From: Maribacter aquivivus
Lineage (GTDB): Bacteria > Bacteroidota > Bacteroidia > Flavobacteriales > Flavobacteriaceae
Reading direction: 5' to 3'
Length of the DNA stretch: 64,000 bases
Assembly (NCBI RefSeq): GCF_900142175.1
Contig: NZ_FQZX01000003.1
Coordinates: forward strand, 406,471-470,470
The notes below the pieces were generated by a model. The model did not search any database and was not told the DNA's origin. It saw nothing but the letters and a program-made list of their open reading frames with translations. Position 1 is the stretch's first letter. Every line of letters begins with the position of its first letter. Shown here in pieces: positions 45,700 to 54,158 of this stretch. The position numbers and the translations under genes were made by a program.

Positions 45700-47235
45700 A
45701 TGCTTACAAAAGTTTATGGGAGTGCAGTATTTGGTGTAGAGGCCACAACAATAATTGTTGAAGTAAATATCGATAAGGGAATCGGTTATCATTTAGTAGG
45801 GTTGCCCGATAATGCTATTAAAGAAAGTAACTATAGAATAGCAGCTGCATTACAGAACAACGGTTATAAAATTCCTGGCAAAAAAATCACCATAAATATG
45901 GCGCCTGCAGATCTTCGTAAAGAAGGTTCTGCTTATGACCTTACCTTGGCAATTGGAATTTTAGCGGCATCTAGTCAAATTAAATCTGAAGATATTGAGA
46001 AGTATATCATCATGGGCGAATTGTCTTTAGATGGTAGTTTACAGCCGATAACTGGTGCGCTACCAATTGCTATTAAAGCACAGCAAGAAGGATTTACCGG
46101 TTTCATTTTACCAACGGCAAATGCAAAAGAAGCTGCTATTGTTGGAGATTTAAAGGTATACGGCATAGATAATATCAAGCAAGTTTTAGACTTCTTTGAT
46201 CAAGGTACTCCGCTTGAACAGACTATAATAGATACCAGAGAAGAGTTTTATAAGAGTTTAGATTTTCCAGAATTTGATTTCTCAGATGTAAAGGGACAGG
46301 AAAGTATTAAACGCTGTATGGAAATTGCTGCAGCAGGCGGACATAATATCATATTAATTGGTCCGCCAGGTGCTGGTAAGACCATGTTAGCAAAACGTTT
46401 ACCTTCTATTTTACCACCAATGACTTTGCATGAAGCTTTGGAAACCACTAAAATACATAGTGTAGTTGGTAAAATTAAGAACATGGGGTTAATGAGTCAA
46501 CGACCCTTTAGAAGTCCTCATCACACAATATCCGACGTCGCTTTGGTAGGCGGTGGTTCATACCCGCAACCGGGTGAAATTTCATTGTCACACAACGGCG
46601 TATTATTCTTAGATGAATTACCTGAATTTAAACGTGGCGTGTTAGAAGTTATGCGCCAACCGCTAGAAGATAGAGAGGTGACAATTTCTCGTGCTCGTTT
46701 TACGGTAACTTATCCAAGTAGTTTTATGTTGGTGGCTAGTATGAACCCTAGTCCGGGTGGATATTTCAATGACCCAGATGCTCCGGTAACTTCATCGCCT
46801 GCAGAAATGCAACGCTATTTAAGTAAAATATCTGGTCCGCTTTTAGATCGTATAGATATACATATTGAGGTTACTCCAGTTCCGTTCGAAAAGTTATCCG
46901 AAGAAAGAAAAGGAGAGGGGAGTGTTGAAATAAGAAAACGTGTAACAGCAGGAAGAGAAATACAAACAGCCAGATTCGAAGGTTTGGATAATGTGCACTA
47001 TAATGCTCAAATGAACACAAAACAGATTCGTGAATATTGCAAATTAGATGATAAATCTAAAGCGTTATTGAAAAATGCAATGGAACGATTAAATCTTTCC
47101 GCTAGGGCCTATGATAGAATTTTAAAAGTAGCAAGAACTATTGCTGATTTAGCCGGTGAGCAGGTATTGAACGGTGATCATATTTCAGAGGCCATTCAAT
47201 ACCGTTCACTCGACAGAGAGGGTTGGTTGGGGTAA
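45700..47235 (+). CDS. YifB/ComM-family Mg-chelatase-like AAA ATPase
   Basis: A 511-residue protein with an N-terminal ChlI-like/Lon-protease-fold domain (about 1-170, VGLPDNAIKESNYRI), a central AAA ATPase (Walker A GPPGAGKTMLAKR, Lys227; Walker B GVLFLDELPEF; SMNPSPGGYF sensor) and a C-terminal Mg-chelatase helical domain (NLSARAYDRILKVARTIADLAG). In transformable bacteria the homologue ComM is a branch-migration helicase that aids integration of donor DNA; whether this strain is competent is unknown. Confidence 0.93.
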   Translation: MLTKVYGSAVFGVEATTIIVEVNIDKGIGYHLVGLPDNAIKESNYRIAAALQNNGYKIPGKKITINMAPADLRKEGSAYDLTLAIGILAASSQIKSEDIEKYIIMGELSLDGSLQPITGALPIAIKAQQEGFTGFILPTANAKEAAIVGDLKVYGIDNIKQVLDFFDQGTPLEQTIIDTREEFYKSLDFPEFDFSDVKGQESIKRCMEIAAAGGHNIILIGPPGAGKTMLAKRLPSILPPMTLHEALETTKIHSVVGKIKNMGLMSQRPFRSPHHTISDVALVGGGSYPQPGEISLSHNGVLFLDELPEFKRGVLEVMRQPLEDREVTISRARFTVTYPSSFMLVASMNPSPGGYFNDPDAPVTSSPAEMQRYLSKISGPLLDRIDIHIEVTPVPFEKLSEERKGEGSVEIRKRVTAGREIQTARFEGLDNVHYNAQMNTKQIREYCKLDDKSKALLKNAMERLNLSARAYDRILKVARTIADLAGEQVLNGDHISEAIQYRSLDREGWLG

Positions 47236-47259
47236 AGTTTTATAAAGAAGAGGTATGAT

Positions 47260-47823
47260 TTAAGAATACAACTCTTCATTATTAATATCGTCTTCGTTAT
47301 TATTTGGTGCTGTAAAAATATCTTTAAGTATGTAACTGGTAACTATAGTAAGCCCAAGTGTTAGAGTAGGTATTGCGTAATCCCATGTTAATAGTTTCAT
47401 GAGGCCACCACAGATTAGGGTAATTACACCTATTACCATAACAAAGTTCCATATAATTTCGGTAGTACTATTCTTAACACCATCTTCTTTAGACATAAAG
47501 TAAGAGGTGCCTTCCATCGCAAACCAAGCAATGAAAGTAAATGCGGTACCAATTTGAAAAAATAGGGTATGGGTGAAATCTAAAATTGTTAAGAGTCCGT
47601 TGGTCGTCCAAAAAAGCACCAATGCCATTTTAATTAAATCTACGGTCTTTTTTTCTTCCTTTTTTAAAAAGCGCAATCCGTATAGAATAAGAATCGCTGC
47701 AAAGGAGATGAAAATAATTCCTTCAGAAAAAGGCCAGTGAAGTATTCGCATTACCACACCCATTAAAAGTGTGGCTATGGCAGCTCTAATCGGATTTCTA
47801 AATGCTTTTTTAGAATTTTCCAT
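47260..47823 (-). CDS. Conserved flavobacterial membrane protein, function unknown
   Basis: A 187-residue protein with about six predicted membrane helices. It starts with a short basic segment, and its first helix pair contains VVMRILHWPFSEGI, a motif resembling the K/R-I-x-H-W-P stretch in GldL-like membrane proteins. The C-terminal tail is acidic and Asn-rich. No catalytic residues are apparent. It lies 10 bp after the zinc-finger/nuclease-like gene, so they are probably co-transcribed. Confidence 0.6.
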   Translation of the reverse strand: MENSKKAFRNPIRAAIATLLMGVVMRILHWPFSEGIIFISFAAILILYGLRFLKKEEKKTVDLIKMALVLFWTTNGLLTILDFTHTLFFQIGTAFTFIAWFAMEGTSYFMSKEDGVKNSTTEIIWNFVMVIGVITLICGGLMKLLTWDYAIPTLTLGLTIVTSYILKDIFTAPNNNEDDINNEELYS

Positions 47824-47833
47824 ATCTGGTTTT

Positions 47834-48280
47834 TTAGTTAATAACTTTAATGTTGGCTTTTAGGCCTTGCATTATTCCTATGATATTGTTTACGGTTTCA
47901 TTTAGGTAATACCGTACTACTATATGCGGAATTCTAATGGTTGTAAATCCATTTTTAAAGGAGTGCATCGCTTCTTCTAAATTGTTGATAGCCTCATGTT
48001 CGGTCAGCTTATCATATTCAGAGTCAATTTCAATATTAAGTTTTACACGAGAAATGGCGATATCGATAGATTTTTTACCATCCCACCACTCTAACATGGG
48101 GTTTACACCAGCTTCTTTCAGCGCATAATAAAGCTGAATAGCTTCTAAGGGTGTATTGTGTTTAGTAATCAATAACTTAATACGTTCATGGTGCTTCATG
48201 CAAAGCTCTACGCCAGCACTCTCCATTGCATTTTTGTGGTCTAAATAACCGAGTTCTTTGTTACATTCTAAGCAAATCAT
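47834..48280 (-). CDS. Zinc-finger plus DUF559/Vsr-like nuclease-fold protein (putative)
   Basis: A 148-residue protein I do not recognize by name. The N-terminal about 32 residues hold a possible zinc ribbon (Cys3-x2-Cys6, then Cys27-x2-His30/His31). The remainder follows the strand-helix rhythm of DUF559/Vsr-type PD-(D/E)xK proteins: ALKEAGVNPMLEWWDGKKSIDIAISRVKLNIEIDSEYD, with candidate acidic residues Glu64, Asp73, Glu84 and Asp86. It has no export signal. It is divergent from the Nramp gene and upstream of a membrane-protein gene. The nuclease assignment is by motif pattern only. Confidence 0.5.
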   Translation of the reverse strand: MICLECNKELGYLDHKNAMESAGVELCMKHHERIKLLITKHNTPLEAIQLYYALKEAGVNPMLEWWDGKKSIDIAISRVKLNIEIDSEYDKLTEHEAINNLEEAMHSFKNGFTTIRIPHIVVRYYLNETVNNIIGIMQGLKANIKVIN

Positions 48281-48364
48281 TAATAGGTTAAGTTTAAGGT
48301 TTGGGGATAGCTATAACCCTGTTATTTTTGGATTAGTATGTAATCTCGATGAATGACATCCAAG

Positions 48365-48402
48365 TTTTAGACGAACTGCATTTTTTTAGACAAACGGCAT
48401 TT
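48365..48402. repeat. Tandem 19-bp direct repeat (operator-like)
   Basis: Two back-to-back copies, TTTTAGACGAACTGCATTT (48365-48383) and TTTTAGACAAACGGCATTT (48384-48402), differ at two positions. On the minus strand each contains a CAGTTCGT or CCGTTTGT core resembling the LytTR-regulator half-site. They lie in the 214-bp divergent region between the zinc-finger protein gene and the Nramp gene, 92 bp before the latter. Confidence 0.6.
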
Positions 48403-48494
48403 TGAAATGTTAAAATTGTGGTGAAATTGATTCTGGGTATGGTGAGAATATTCAGATTAACCAATTATATTTACAAGAACGATAATTTTACTAG

Positions 48495-49688
48495 ATGTTT
48501 AAGAAATTAGGTCCGGGTGTACTGGTGGCCGCAGCGTTTATTGGTCCCGGTACGGTTACGGCATGTACTTTGGCAGGAGTCAATTTTGGATTTAGTTTAC
48601 TGTGGGCCATGTTGTTATCTATCATAGCAACCTATGTTCTTCAAGAAATGTCTGCCCGTTTAGGTATCGTAACCCAGAAGGGATTGGCAGATGTTATCAA
48701 ACAAGAACTGCATAACCCTTGGATTCGTAATAGTGTCATAGCTCTTATCTTTTCTGCCATTATTATTGGTAATGCCTCTTATGAAGCAGGTAATATAGGT
48801 GGTGCCACCTTGGGTATGGAAGCTTTATTTGGTATGACCTATAGTAATCTGTATCCTTTTATTTTGGGTGGTTTGGCTTTCATATTATTATACTTGGGTA
48901 GTTACAAGTCTTTGGAAAAGGTGTTTATAGTGCTTGTACTTATTATGAGTTTATCGTTTGTAATGACGGCTATTTTGACCAAACCAGATATATGGGAACT
49001 CATTAAAGGATTGTTCATGCCTACAATTCCTGAAAAAGGCATTCTTACTATAATCGCTTTAGTTGGTACCACCGTTGTACCTTATAATCTTTTTCTACAT
49101 GCAGCATTGGTAAGTGAGAAATGGAAATCTAAAGACGATTTAAAATTAGCTAAGCGAGATACACTAGTTTCAATTATTTTAGGCGGACTAGTTTCTGTCA
49201 GTATAATTATATCAGCTGCGGCCATAAACTCTACAGAAGTAAATAATGTTATGGATATGGCAAAAGCCCTAGAACCTTTATACGGTTCTGCGGCTTTGTA
49301 TTTTTTGGGTATTGGTATGTTTGCTGCTGGTATCACCTCTGCGATTACAGCACCTTTAGCTGCAGCCTATGTGGCAAATAGTTGTTTTGGATGGAATGCA
49401 GGATTTAAAGATGCTAAGTTTAGAATGATATGGATAATGATACTAATACTAGGGGTATTCTTTTTATCCTTCGGAATTAAACCTATTGAGATTATAAAAT
49501 TCGCTCAAATTACCAATGGCTTGTTACTGCCCATAATAGCTGTCTTTTTGCTTTGGGTGGTAAATAGAACGGGAGTGATGGGGGAATATAAGAATAACAT
49601 GATGCAGAATATATTCGGAGGACTGATTATTCTGCTTTCCGTTTTATTAGGTGCTAAAAGTATCTTAACCGTATTAGGCTTTTTATAG
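48495..49688 (+). CDS. Nramp-fold transporter of the oxoprolinase operon, metal site not conserved
   Basis: A 397-residue, about 11-helix membrane protein aligning along its length with Nramp (LGPGVLVAAAFIGPGTVTACTLAGVNFG; ATYVLQEMSARLGIVTQKGLADVI; VPYNLFLHAALV). In true Nramp proteins helix 1 has DPGN and helix 6 has MPHN. Here they read GPGT and VPYN, so the Asp, Asn and Met metal ligands are gone. It abuts pxpA (stop and start adjacent) and resembles the YcsG neighbour of the B. subtilis oxoprolinase genes. As Nramp belongs to the APC fold class, import of 5-oxoproline or a related amino acid is a reasonable inference. Confidence 0.85.
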   Translation: MFKKLGPGVLVAAAFIGPGTVTACTLAGVNFGFSLLWAMLLSIIATYVLQEMSARLGIVTQKGLADVIKQELHNPWIRNSVIALIFSAIIIGNASYEAGNIGGATLGMEALFGMTYSNLYPFILGGLAFILLYLGSYKSLEKVFIVLVLIMSLSFVMTAILTKPDIWELIKGLFMPTIPEKGILTIIALVGTTVVPYNLFLHAALVSEKWKSKDDLKLAKRDTLVSIILGGLVSVSIIISAAAINSTEVNNVMDMAKALEPLYGSAALYFLGIGMFAAGITSAITAPLAAAYVANSCFGWNAGFKDAKFRMIWIMILILGVFFLSFGIKPIEIIKFAQITNGLLLPIIAVFLLWVVNRTGVMGEYKNNMMQNIFGGLIILLSVLLGAKSILTVLGFL

Positions 49689-50429
49689 ATGACGAAACAT
49701 TTTATTGATATTAATTGTGATGTAGGGGAAGGTGTTGGTAATGAAGAAGCGTTATTTCCGCTTATCAGTTCTTGTAATATTGCTTGTGGTGGTCATGCAG
49801 GTTCTAAAAAGAGTATAGTATTCTGTTTAGAGTTGGCAAAGAAGTGTAATGTAAAGATAGGTGCGCACCCATCATATCCTGATAGAGAAAATTTTGGTCG
49901 TGTTTCTATGAATATATCTAGCGATGCATTGATCCAAAGTATAAAAGAACAATTGCAATTATTCATGTCTTTATGTAATCAGATAGATGTTCAATTACAT
50001 CATATTAAACCTCACGGGGCACTTTATAATGATATCGCTAAAGACGAACTTGTAGCGAAAATGTTTTTAACTGGTATAGAAGAATTCAAAAAAGACGTAG
50101 TGTTATATGTTCCATATGGTAGCGTCATTCAAAAATTGGCATTAGAAAATGGATTTAAAGTTCTAGTTGAAGCCTTCGCTGATAGAAATTACAATACTGA
50201 TTTAAGTTTGGTTTCTAGAAAAGAGAGCAATGCCCTAATAACTGATGGTAAAGAGGTGTTGAATCATCTATTAACAATGTATAAAGAAAATGAGGTAAAA
50301 ACGGTGAGTGGAGATAAAATCCCTATTATCGCAAATACCTATTGTATTCATGGCGATACACCTTCGGCATTGCAAATTTTGGCGTATCTTTCAAATGAAT
50401 TACCTCATCATAATCTACTCATAAAATAG
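49689..50429 (+). CDS. pxpA: 5-oxoprolinase subunit A (LamB/YcsF family)
   Basis: A 246-residue cytoplasmic subunit of the prokaryotic ATP-dependent 5-oxoprolinase, which opens 5-oxoproline to glutamate. The family signature is clear: DINCDVGEGVGNEEALFPLISSCNIACGGHAGS, then GAHPSYPDRENFGR, HHIKPHGALYND, EAFADRNYN and CIHGDTPSA. The gene starts at the base after the transporter stop, and its own stop overlaps the pxpB start by one base. Confidence 0.95.
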   Translation: MTKHFIDINCDVGEGVGNEEALFPLISSCNIACGGHAGSKKSIVFCLELAKKCNVKIGAHPSYPDRENFGRVSMNISSDALIQSIKEQLQLFMSLCNQIDVQLHHIKPHGALYNDIAKDELVAKMFLTGIEEFKKDVVLYVPYGSVIQKLALENGFKVLVEAFADRNYNTDLSLVSRKESNALITDGKEVLNHLLTMYKENEVKTVSGDKIPIIANTYCIHGDTPSALQILAYLSNELPHHNLLIK

Positions 50430-51166
50430 TGAATTCCCCTAAAATACATATCAAACCATTTGGCGTACATTCTGTTTTAATTGAATGGCCAAATGAGGTT
50501 AGTGAAATCATATTAGAAAAGATATTACATTTTGAACGGTTTTTAAACAAAGAAGTGTTTACGAATAAGGAGTGGGAGTTAGTACCTTCTTATAACTCTC
50601 TTTTGATAGTTAATAGGACAAAACAAATCGATTTTCAGAAATTATCTTCTGATATAAACAACTGGTATGAACAATTAAAAGAATCTCCAAAACCAGATAG
50701 GTACTTATGGCGATTACCAGTTTGTTATGATTTGGAATTCGGTTTAGACCTTGAAGAGGTCGCAAATCATTTTAATAAAACAAAAGAAGAAATTATAGCC
50801 TTGCATACTGGCGCTACGTATACAGTATTCGGTATTGGGTTTTTACCAGGCTTTATGTATTTAGGCGGTATCAATAAAGAGTTAGAGATGCCAAGAAAAG
50901 CTACACCTAGATCTAAAGTGGTTAAAGGTGCTGTTGGTATTGCAGGTAAACAAGCAGGAATCTATCCGCAAGAATCACCAGGAGGTTGGAATATCATTGG
51001 AAATTGTGCAGTGCCCATTTTTGACGCAACAAAAGAGAATCCATGTTTTGTAAGTGTTGGCGATAAAATTGAATTCTATCAGATATCTAGAGCAGAGCAT
51101 GACCTTCATATAATAGAAGCAGAAGTGGGTATTTATAAACCTGAAAAAATTAAGATAGATGCTTAA
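50429..51166 (+). CDS. pxpB: 5-oxoprolinase subunit B (KipI-like)
   Basis: A 245-residue homologue of allophanate hydrolase subunit 1/KipI, one of the three oxoprolinase subunits. Conserved segments are FGVHSVLIEW, TYTVFGIGFLPGFMYLGG, PRKATPRSKVVKGAVGIAGKQAGIYPQESPGGWNIIG and SVGDKIEFY. It begins with GTG at 50429, sharing a base with the pxpA stop, and overlaps pxpC by 8 bp. The KipI name comes from its reported inhibition of a sporulation kinase in B. subtilis, which does not apply here. Confidence 0.94.
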   Translation: MNSPKIHIKPFGVHSVLIEWPNEVSEIILEKILHFERFLNKEVFTNKEWELVPSYNSLLIVNRTKQIDFQKLSSDINNWYEQLKESPKPDRYLWRLPVCYDLEFGLDLEEVANHFNKTKEEIIALHTGATYTVFGIGFLPGFMYLGGINKELEMPRKATPRSKVVKGAVGIAGKQAGIYPQESPGGWNIIGNCAVPIFDATKENPCFVSVGDKIEFYQISRAEHDLHIIEAEVGIYKPEKIKIDA

Positions 51167-51998
51167 AGTTCTAAAAGCAGGTTTTTATACCACGGTGCAA
51201 GATGCAGGGAGATTCCATTATAGAAATAAAGGAGTACCAGTATCTGGGGTAATGGATGAAATGTCAGTTTTTAAAGTAAATTCTTTGTTAGAGAATAAAG
51301 AGTCTTCTGCCGTGTTAGAAATTACCATGACGGGACCAACCCTCATCTTTGAAAAAGAAACCTTTATGGCACTTGGTGGAGCCAAAATGTCTGCGACACT
51401 CAATAATTTGCCTATCCAAAATTATAAAGTCTATATGATAGAAAAAGGTGACATACTTTCTTTTGGTCGTTTAGAAAAAGGTTTTAGGTCTTACCTAGCT
51501 ATAAAGGGTGGCTTCACACCTAAAGAAATATTGGGTAGTAGATCTTATTATAAGCCTATTACCAAAGTCAATAGATTAACTGATAATGATGTTGTTCCTT
51601 TTTCGGTGGCAGAAGATTTTCAACCTAAAATATCAGAAATTAAAGTGGCATCATTTTTAGATGAAACTGTTCTAGAGGTAAACAAAGCGCCAGAATTTGA
51701 TATATTAAGCGATAAGCAGTTAGAAGAAATTTTCTCTAAAACATTTACCGTAGCTCATGAGAATAACAGAATGGCATATCAGTTAACAGAAACGATAACA
51801 CCACATACATACTCAATGCTAACCTCTGCAACTATACCTGGTACCGTACAATTAACACCTGCGGGTAAATTGATTGTGCTTATGAAAGACGGACAAACAA
51901 CTGGCGGATACTTAAGAGCTGTTCAATTAACAGATAAGGCAATATGCATTCTAGCTCAAAAAAAGGGCGGAGATCCTATTAGCTTTAAATTGGTGTAA
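51159..51998 (+). CDS. pxpC: 5-oxoprolinase subunit C (KipA-like)
   Basis: A 279-residue biotin-independent carboxyltransferase-fold subunit. The start VLKAGFYTTVQDAGRFHYRNKGVPVSGVMDE is the family hallmark; LAIKGGF, LGSRSYY, NNRMAYQLTE, TIPGTVQLTPAGKLIVLMKDGQTTGGY and LAQKKGGDPISF follow. The protein is a little shorter than many homologues but has all main blocks. It is the last gene of the transporter-pxpABC operon. No terminator is apparent before the ilv leader. Confidence 0.93.
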   Translation: MLKVLKAGFYTTVQDAGRFHYRNKGVPVSGVMDEMSVFKVNSLLENKESSAVLEITMTGPTLIFEKETFMALGGAKMSATLNNLPIQNYKVYMIEKGDILSFGRLEKGFRSYLAIKGGFTPKEILGSRSYYKPITKVNRLTDNDVVPFSVAEDFQPKISEIKVASFLDETVLEVNKAPEFDILSDKQLEEIFSKTFTVAHENNRMAYQLTETITPHTYSMLTSATIPGTVQLTPAGKLIVLMKDGQTTGGYLRAVQLTDKAICILAQKKGGDPISFKLV

Positions 51999-52018
51999 TT
52001 TGATACTTTTTTAACCGA

Positions 52019-52051
52019 TTTTGTTAAGGGGCTATTTATCACCTATATTTT
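52019..52051 (+). promoter_or_regulatory. Candidate promoter of the ilv operon
   Basis: TTTTG at 52019-52023 and TATATTTT at 52044-52051 fit the Bacteroidota -33/-7 layout with 20-bp spacing; the last base of the -7 differs from TAnnTTTG. It lies about 16 bp upstream of the leader-peptide ATG, so transcription would start just before or at the leader ORF. Confidence 0.4.
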
Positions 52052-52066
52052 CAGTACTATTGTAAT

Positions 52067-52123
52067 ATGAAATTATCAAACCTAAATAAAGAACTAGTCA
52101 TTGTCATTCCAATTCTGGGATGA
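52067..52123 (+). CDS. Branched-chain amino acid leader peptide
   Basis: An 18-codon ORF, MKLSNLNKELVIVIPILG. Residues 10-17 (LVIVIPIL) contain seven Leu, Val or Ile residues out of eight. It lies between a promoter-like element and a strong intrinsic terminator, 265 bp upstream of ilvD, the first gene of the Ile/Val operon. This is the expected layout of a ribosome-mediated attenuator in which slow decoding of branched-chain codons allows read-through. No Shine-Dalgarno is visible, as usual in this phylum. Confidence 0.8.
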   Translation: MKLSNLNKELVIVIPILG

Positions 52124-52157
52124 TATAGCTTTTCAATATGTGGAAAAACCTGTATCA
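52103..52157 (+). promoter_or_regulatory. Alternative pause and antiterminator helices of the ilv attenuator
   Basis: Helix 1:2 pairs 52103-52110 (GTCATTCC) with 52117-52124 (GGGATGAT), two G-U pairs, within the leader codons. Helix 2:3 pairs 52121-52128 (TGATATAG, including the leader stop) with 52150-52157 (CTGTATCA), one G-U pair. Helix 2:3 uses the 5' arm of the terminator and conflicts with helix 1:2. A ribosome stalled on the Leu/Val/Ile codons would block 1:2, allow 2:3 and prevent termination. Pairing was worked out by eye. Confidence 0.7.
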
Positions 52158-52181
52158 GATATATTTGATGCAGGTTTTTTT
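52144..52181 (+). terminator. ilv attenuator terminator
   Basis: A 14-bp stem, AAAAACCTGTATCA (52144-52157) with TGATGCAGGTTTTT (52166-52179), contains one G-U pair and has an 8-nt loop. It is followed by further T residues. It lies 20 nt after the leader stop and about 210 nt before ilvD; the stretch between has no other gene. Confidence 0.88.
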
Positions 52182-52388
52182 ATGTTTTATCTATAATTGT
52201 ACACTGTTTTTAAGTATTGAATATGGTATATAGTTGTTGTTTAAGTGTTTGGTATTCAATATTTTAGATTCATTTTTGATTAAATGAATTTGTATTGTCA
52301 ATTATTGTTAAAATTAGAAATTTTTATAAACTTTTATCTTTGGTTTAACAGTATTAAGAAATCAAGATAAGCATACGAGAATTATATT

Positions 52389-54065
52389 ATGGAATTGAAC
52401 AAACATAGTAAGAATGTAACCCAAGATCCAACACAACCGGCAGCACAAGCAATGCTTTATGCTATAGGTTTAACAGAAGAAGATTTAAAGAAACCATTAA
52501 TTGGTATTGGTAGCACAGGTTATGAGGGAAATCCTTGTAATATGCATTTAAATGATTTGGCTCAAGAGGTTAAAGTTGGTGTTAATGACAGTGGCTTAGT
52601 TGGTCTTGTGTTTAATACTATTGGTGTGAGTGATGGTATATCTATGGGTACTTATGGTATGCGTTACTCTTTGCCTTCTAGAGATATTATTGCTGATTCT
52701 ATGGAAACAGTAGTGCAAGCAATGAACTATGATGGTTTGGTTACTGTTGTTGGGTGCGATAAAAATATGCCAGGTGCACTTATGGCGATGATTCGTTTAA
52801 ATAGACCATCTGTTTTAGTGTATGGTGGTACAATTGCTTCGGGTTGTTTTAAGGATAAGACCTTAGATATCGTTTCTGCTTTTGAAGCATGGGGCGAGAA
52901 GGTTGCTGGTACAATGAATGAGGAAGATTACAAAGGTGTAATTCAGAATGCTTGCCCAGGTGCAGGTGCTTGTGGTGGTATGTATACTGCTAATACAATG
53001 GCATCTGCTATAGAAGCTTTGGGTATGGCAATGCCTTATAATTCTTCTAATCCTGCTATTGGAAAAGATAAGCAGTACGATGCTATAAACTCTGGTAAGG
53101 CTTTAAGAAACCTTTTAGAGAAAGATATTAAGCCAAGTGATATTATCACTCGTAAATCAATGGAGAATGCTATTCGTTTGCTAACCCTTTTGGGTGGGTC
53201 AACAAATGCGGTACTTCACTTTTTGGCAATCGCTAAAGCTGCCGATGTTGATTTTACGTTAGATGATTTTCAAAAAATTAGTGATACAACGCCATTCTTG
53301 GCAGATTTAAAGCCAAGTGGTAAATTTTTGATGGAAGATGTTCATCGTGTAGGTGGTGTACCTGCCGTTATGAAGTTTATGCTTGAAAACGGAATGCTAC
53401 ATGGAGATTGTCTTACCGTTACTGGTAAAACAATAGCTGAAAACTTAGCTGATGTACCTGGTTTATTGGAACATCAACAAGTAATAAAACCTTTGAGCAA
53501 TCCTATTAAGGCAACAGGTCACTTACGTATTCTTTACGGCAACCTAGCCACTGAAGGTGCTGTGGCTAAGATTACAGGTAAGGAAGGACTGTATTTCTCT
53601 GGTCCGGCTAAAGTATATAATGATGAGTTTCTTGCTAATGCCGGTATCGGTAGAGGTGAGGTGAAAAAAGGTGATGTTGTGGTTATACGTTACGAAGGTC
53701 CAAAAGGAGGACCCGGTATGCCAGAAATGTTAAAACCAACTGCAGCTATTATGGGAGCAGGTCTTGGTAAAGATGTTGCTTTGATTACAGATGGTCGTTT
53801 CTCAGGTGGTACACACGGTTTCGTAGTGGGTCACGTTTCTCCTGAAGCACAAGAGGGCGGAGCAATTGGTCTTCTAGAAAACGGAGATATTATTACGATA
53901 GATGCTGAAAAGAATGAAATTTCGGTTAATCTAACAGATGAGCAGTTATCAGAAAGAAAAAAGAATTGGAAACAGCCAGAATTAAAGGTGAAAAGAGGAA
54001 GTTTATACAAATATGCCCGTATGGTATCTTCTGCATCTAATGGTTGTGTTACCGATGAGTTTTAA
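52389..54065 (+). CDS. ilvD: Dihydroxy-acid dehydratase
   Basis: A 558-residue Fe-S dehydratase, third step of Ile/Val synthesis, converting dihydroxyacids to 2-oxoacids. Cluster cysteines lie in [18 protein letters not shown] and [42 protein letters not shown] and [20 protein letters not shown] are the catalytic-domain motifs. It opens the ilv operon behind a leader-peptide attenuator. Confidence 0.97.
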   Translation: MELNKHSKNVTQDPTQPAAQAMLYAIGLTEEDLKKPLIGIGSTGYEGNPCNMHLNDLAQEVKVGVNDSGLVGLVFNTIGVSDGISMGTYGMRYSLPSRDIIADSMETVVQAMNYDGLVTVVGCDKNMPGALMAMIRLNRPSVLVYGGTIASGCFKDKTLDIVSAFEAWGEKVAGTMNEEDYKGVIQNACPGAGACGGMYTANTMASAIEALGMAMPYNSSNPAIGKDKQYDAINSGKALRNLLEKDIKPSDIITRKSMENAIRLLTLLGGSTNAVLHFLAIAKAADVDFTLDDFQKISDTTPFLADLKPSGKFLMEDVHRVGGVPAVMKFMLENGMLHGDCLTVTGKTIAENLADVPGLLEHQQVIKPLSNPIKATGHLRILYGNLATEGAVAKITGKEGLYFSGPAKVYNDEFLANAGIGRGEVKKGDVVVIRYEGPKGGPGMPEMLKPTAAIMGAGLGKDVALITDGRFSGGTHGFVVGHVSPEAQEGGAIGLLENGDIITIDAEKNEISVNLTDEQLSERKKNWKQPELKVKRGSLYKYARMVSSASNGCVTDEF

Positions 54066-54158
54066 ATAACACCGGCTAGATTTTAATTAGTTCTAGTAGG
54101 GTTTTAATATCAGGCTATTGTAACTCTTATATGCAATACTTGAATTTGATTATTAATT

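Noticed and set aside
52103-52124. GTCATTCC/GGGATGAT hairpin as a dispersed repeat
   Set aside because: It resembles common GTCATTCC-type repeats, but it lies inside the leader ORF and conflicts with the antiterminator exactly as an attenuator helix should. Kept as an alternative explanation.
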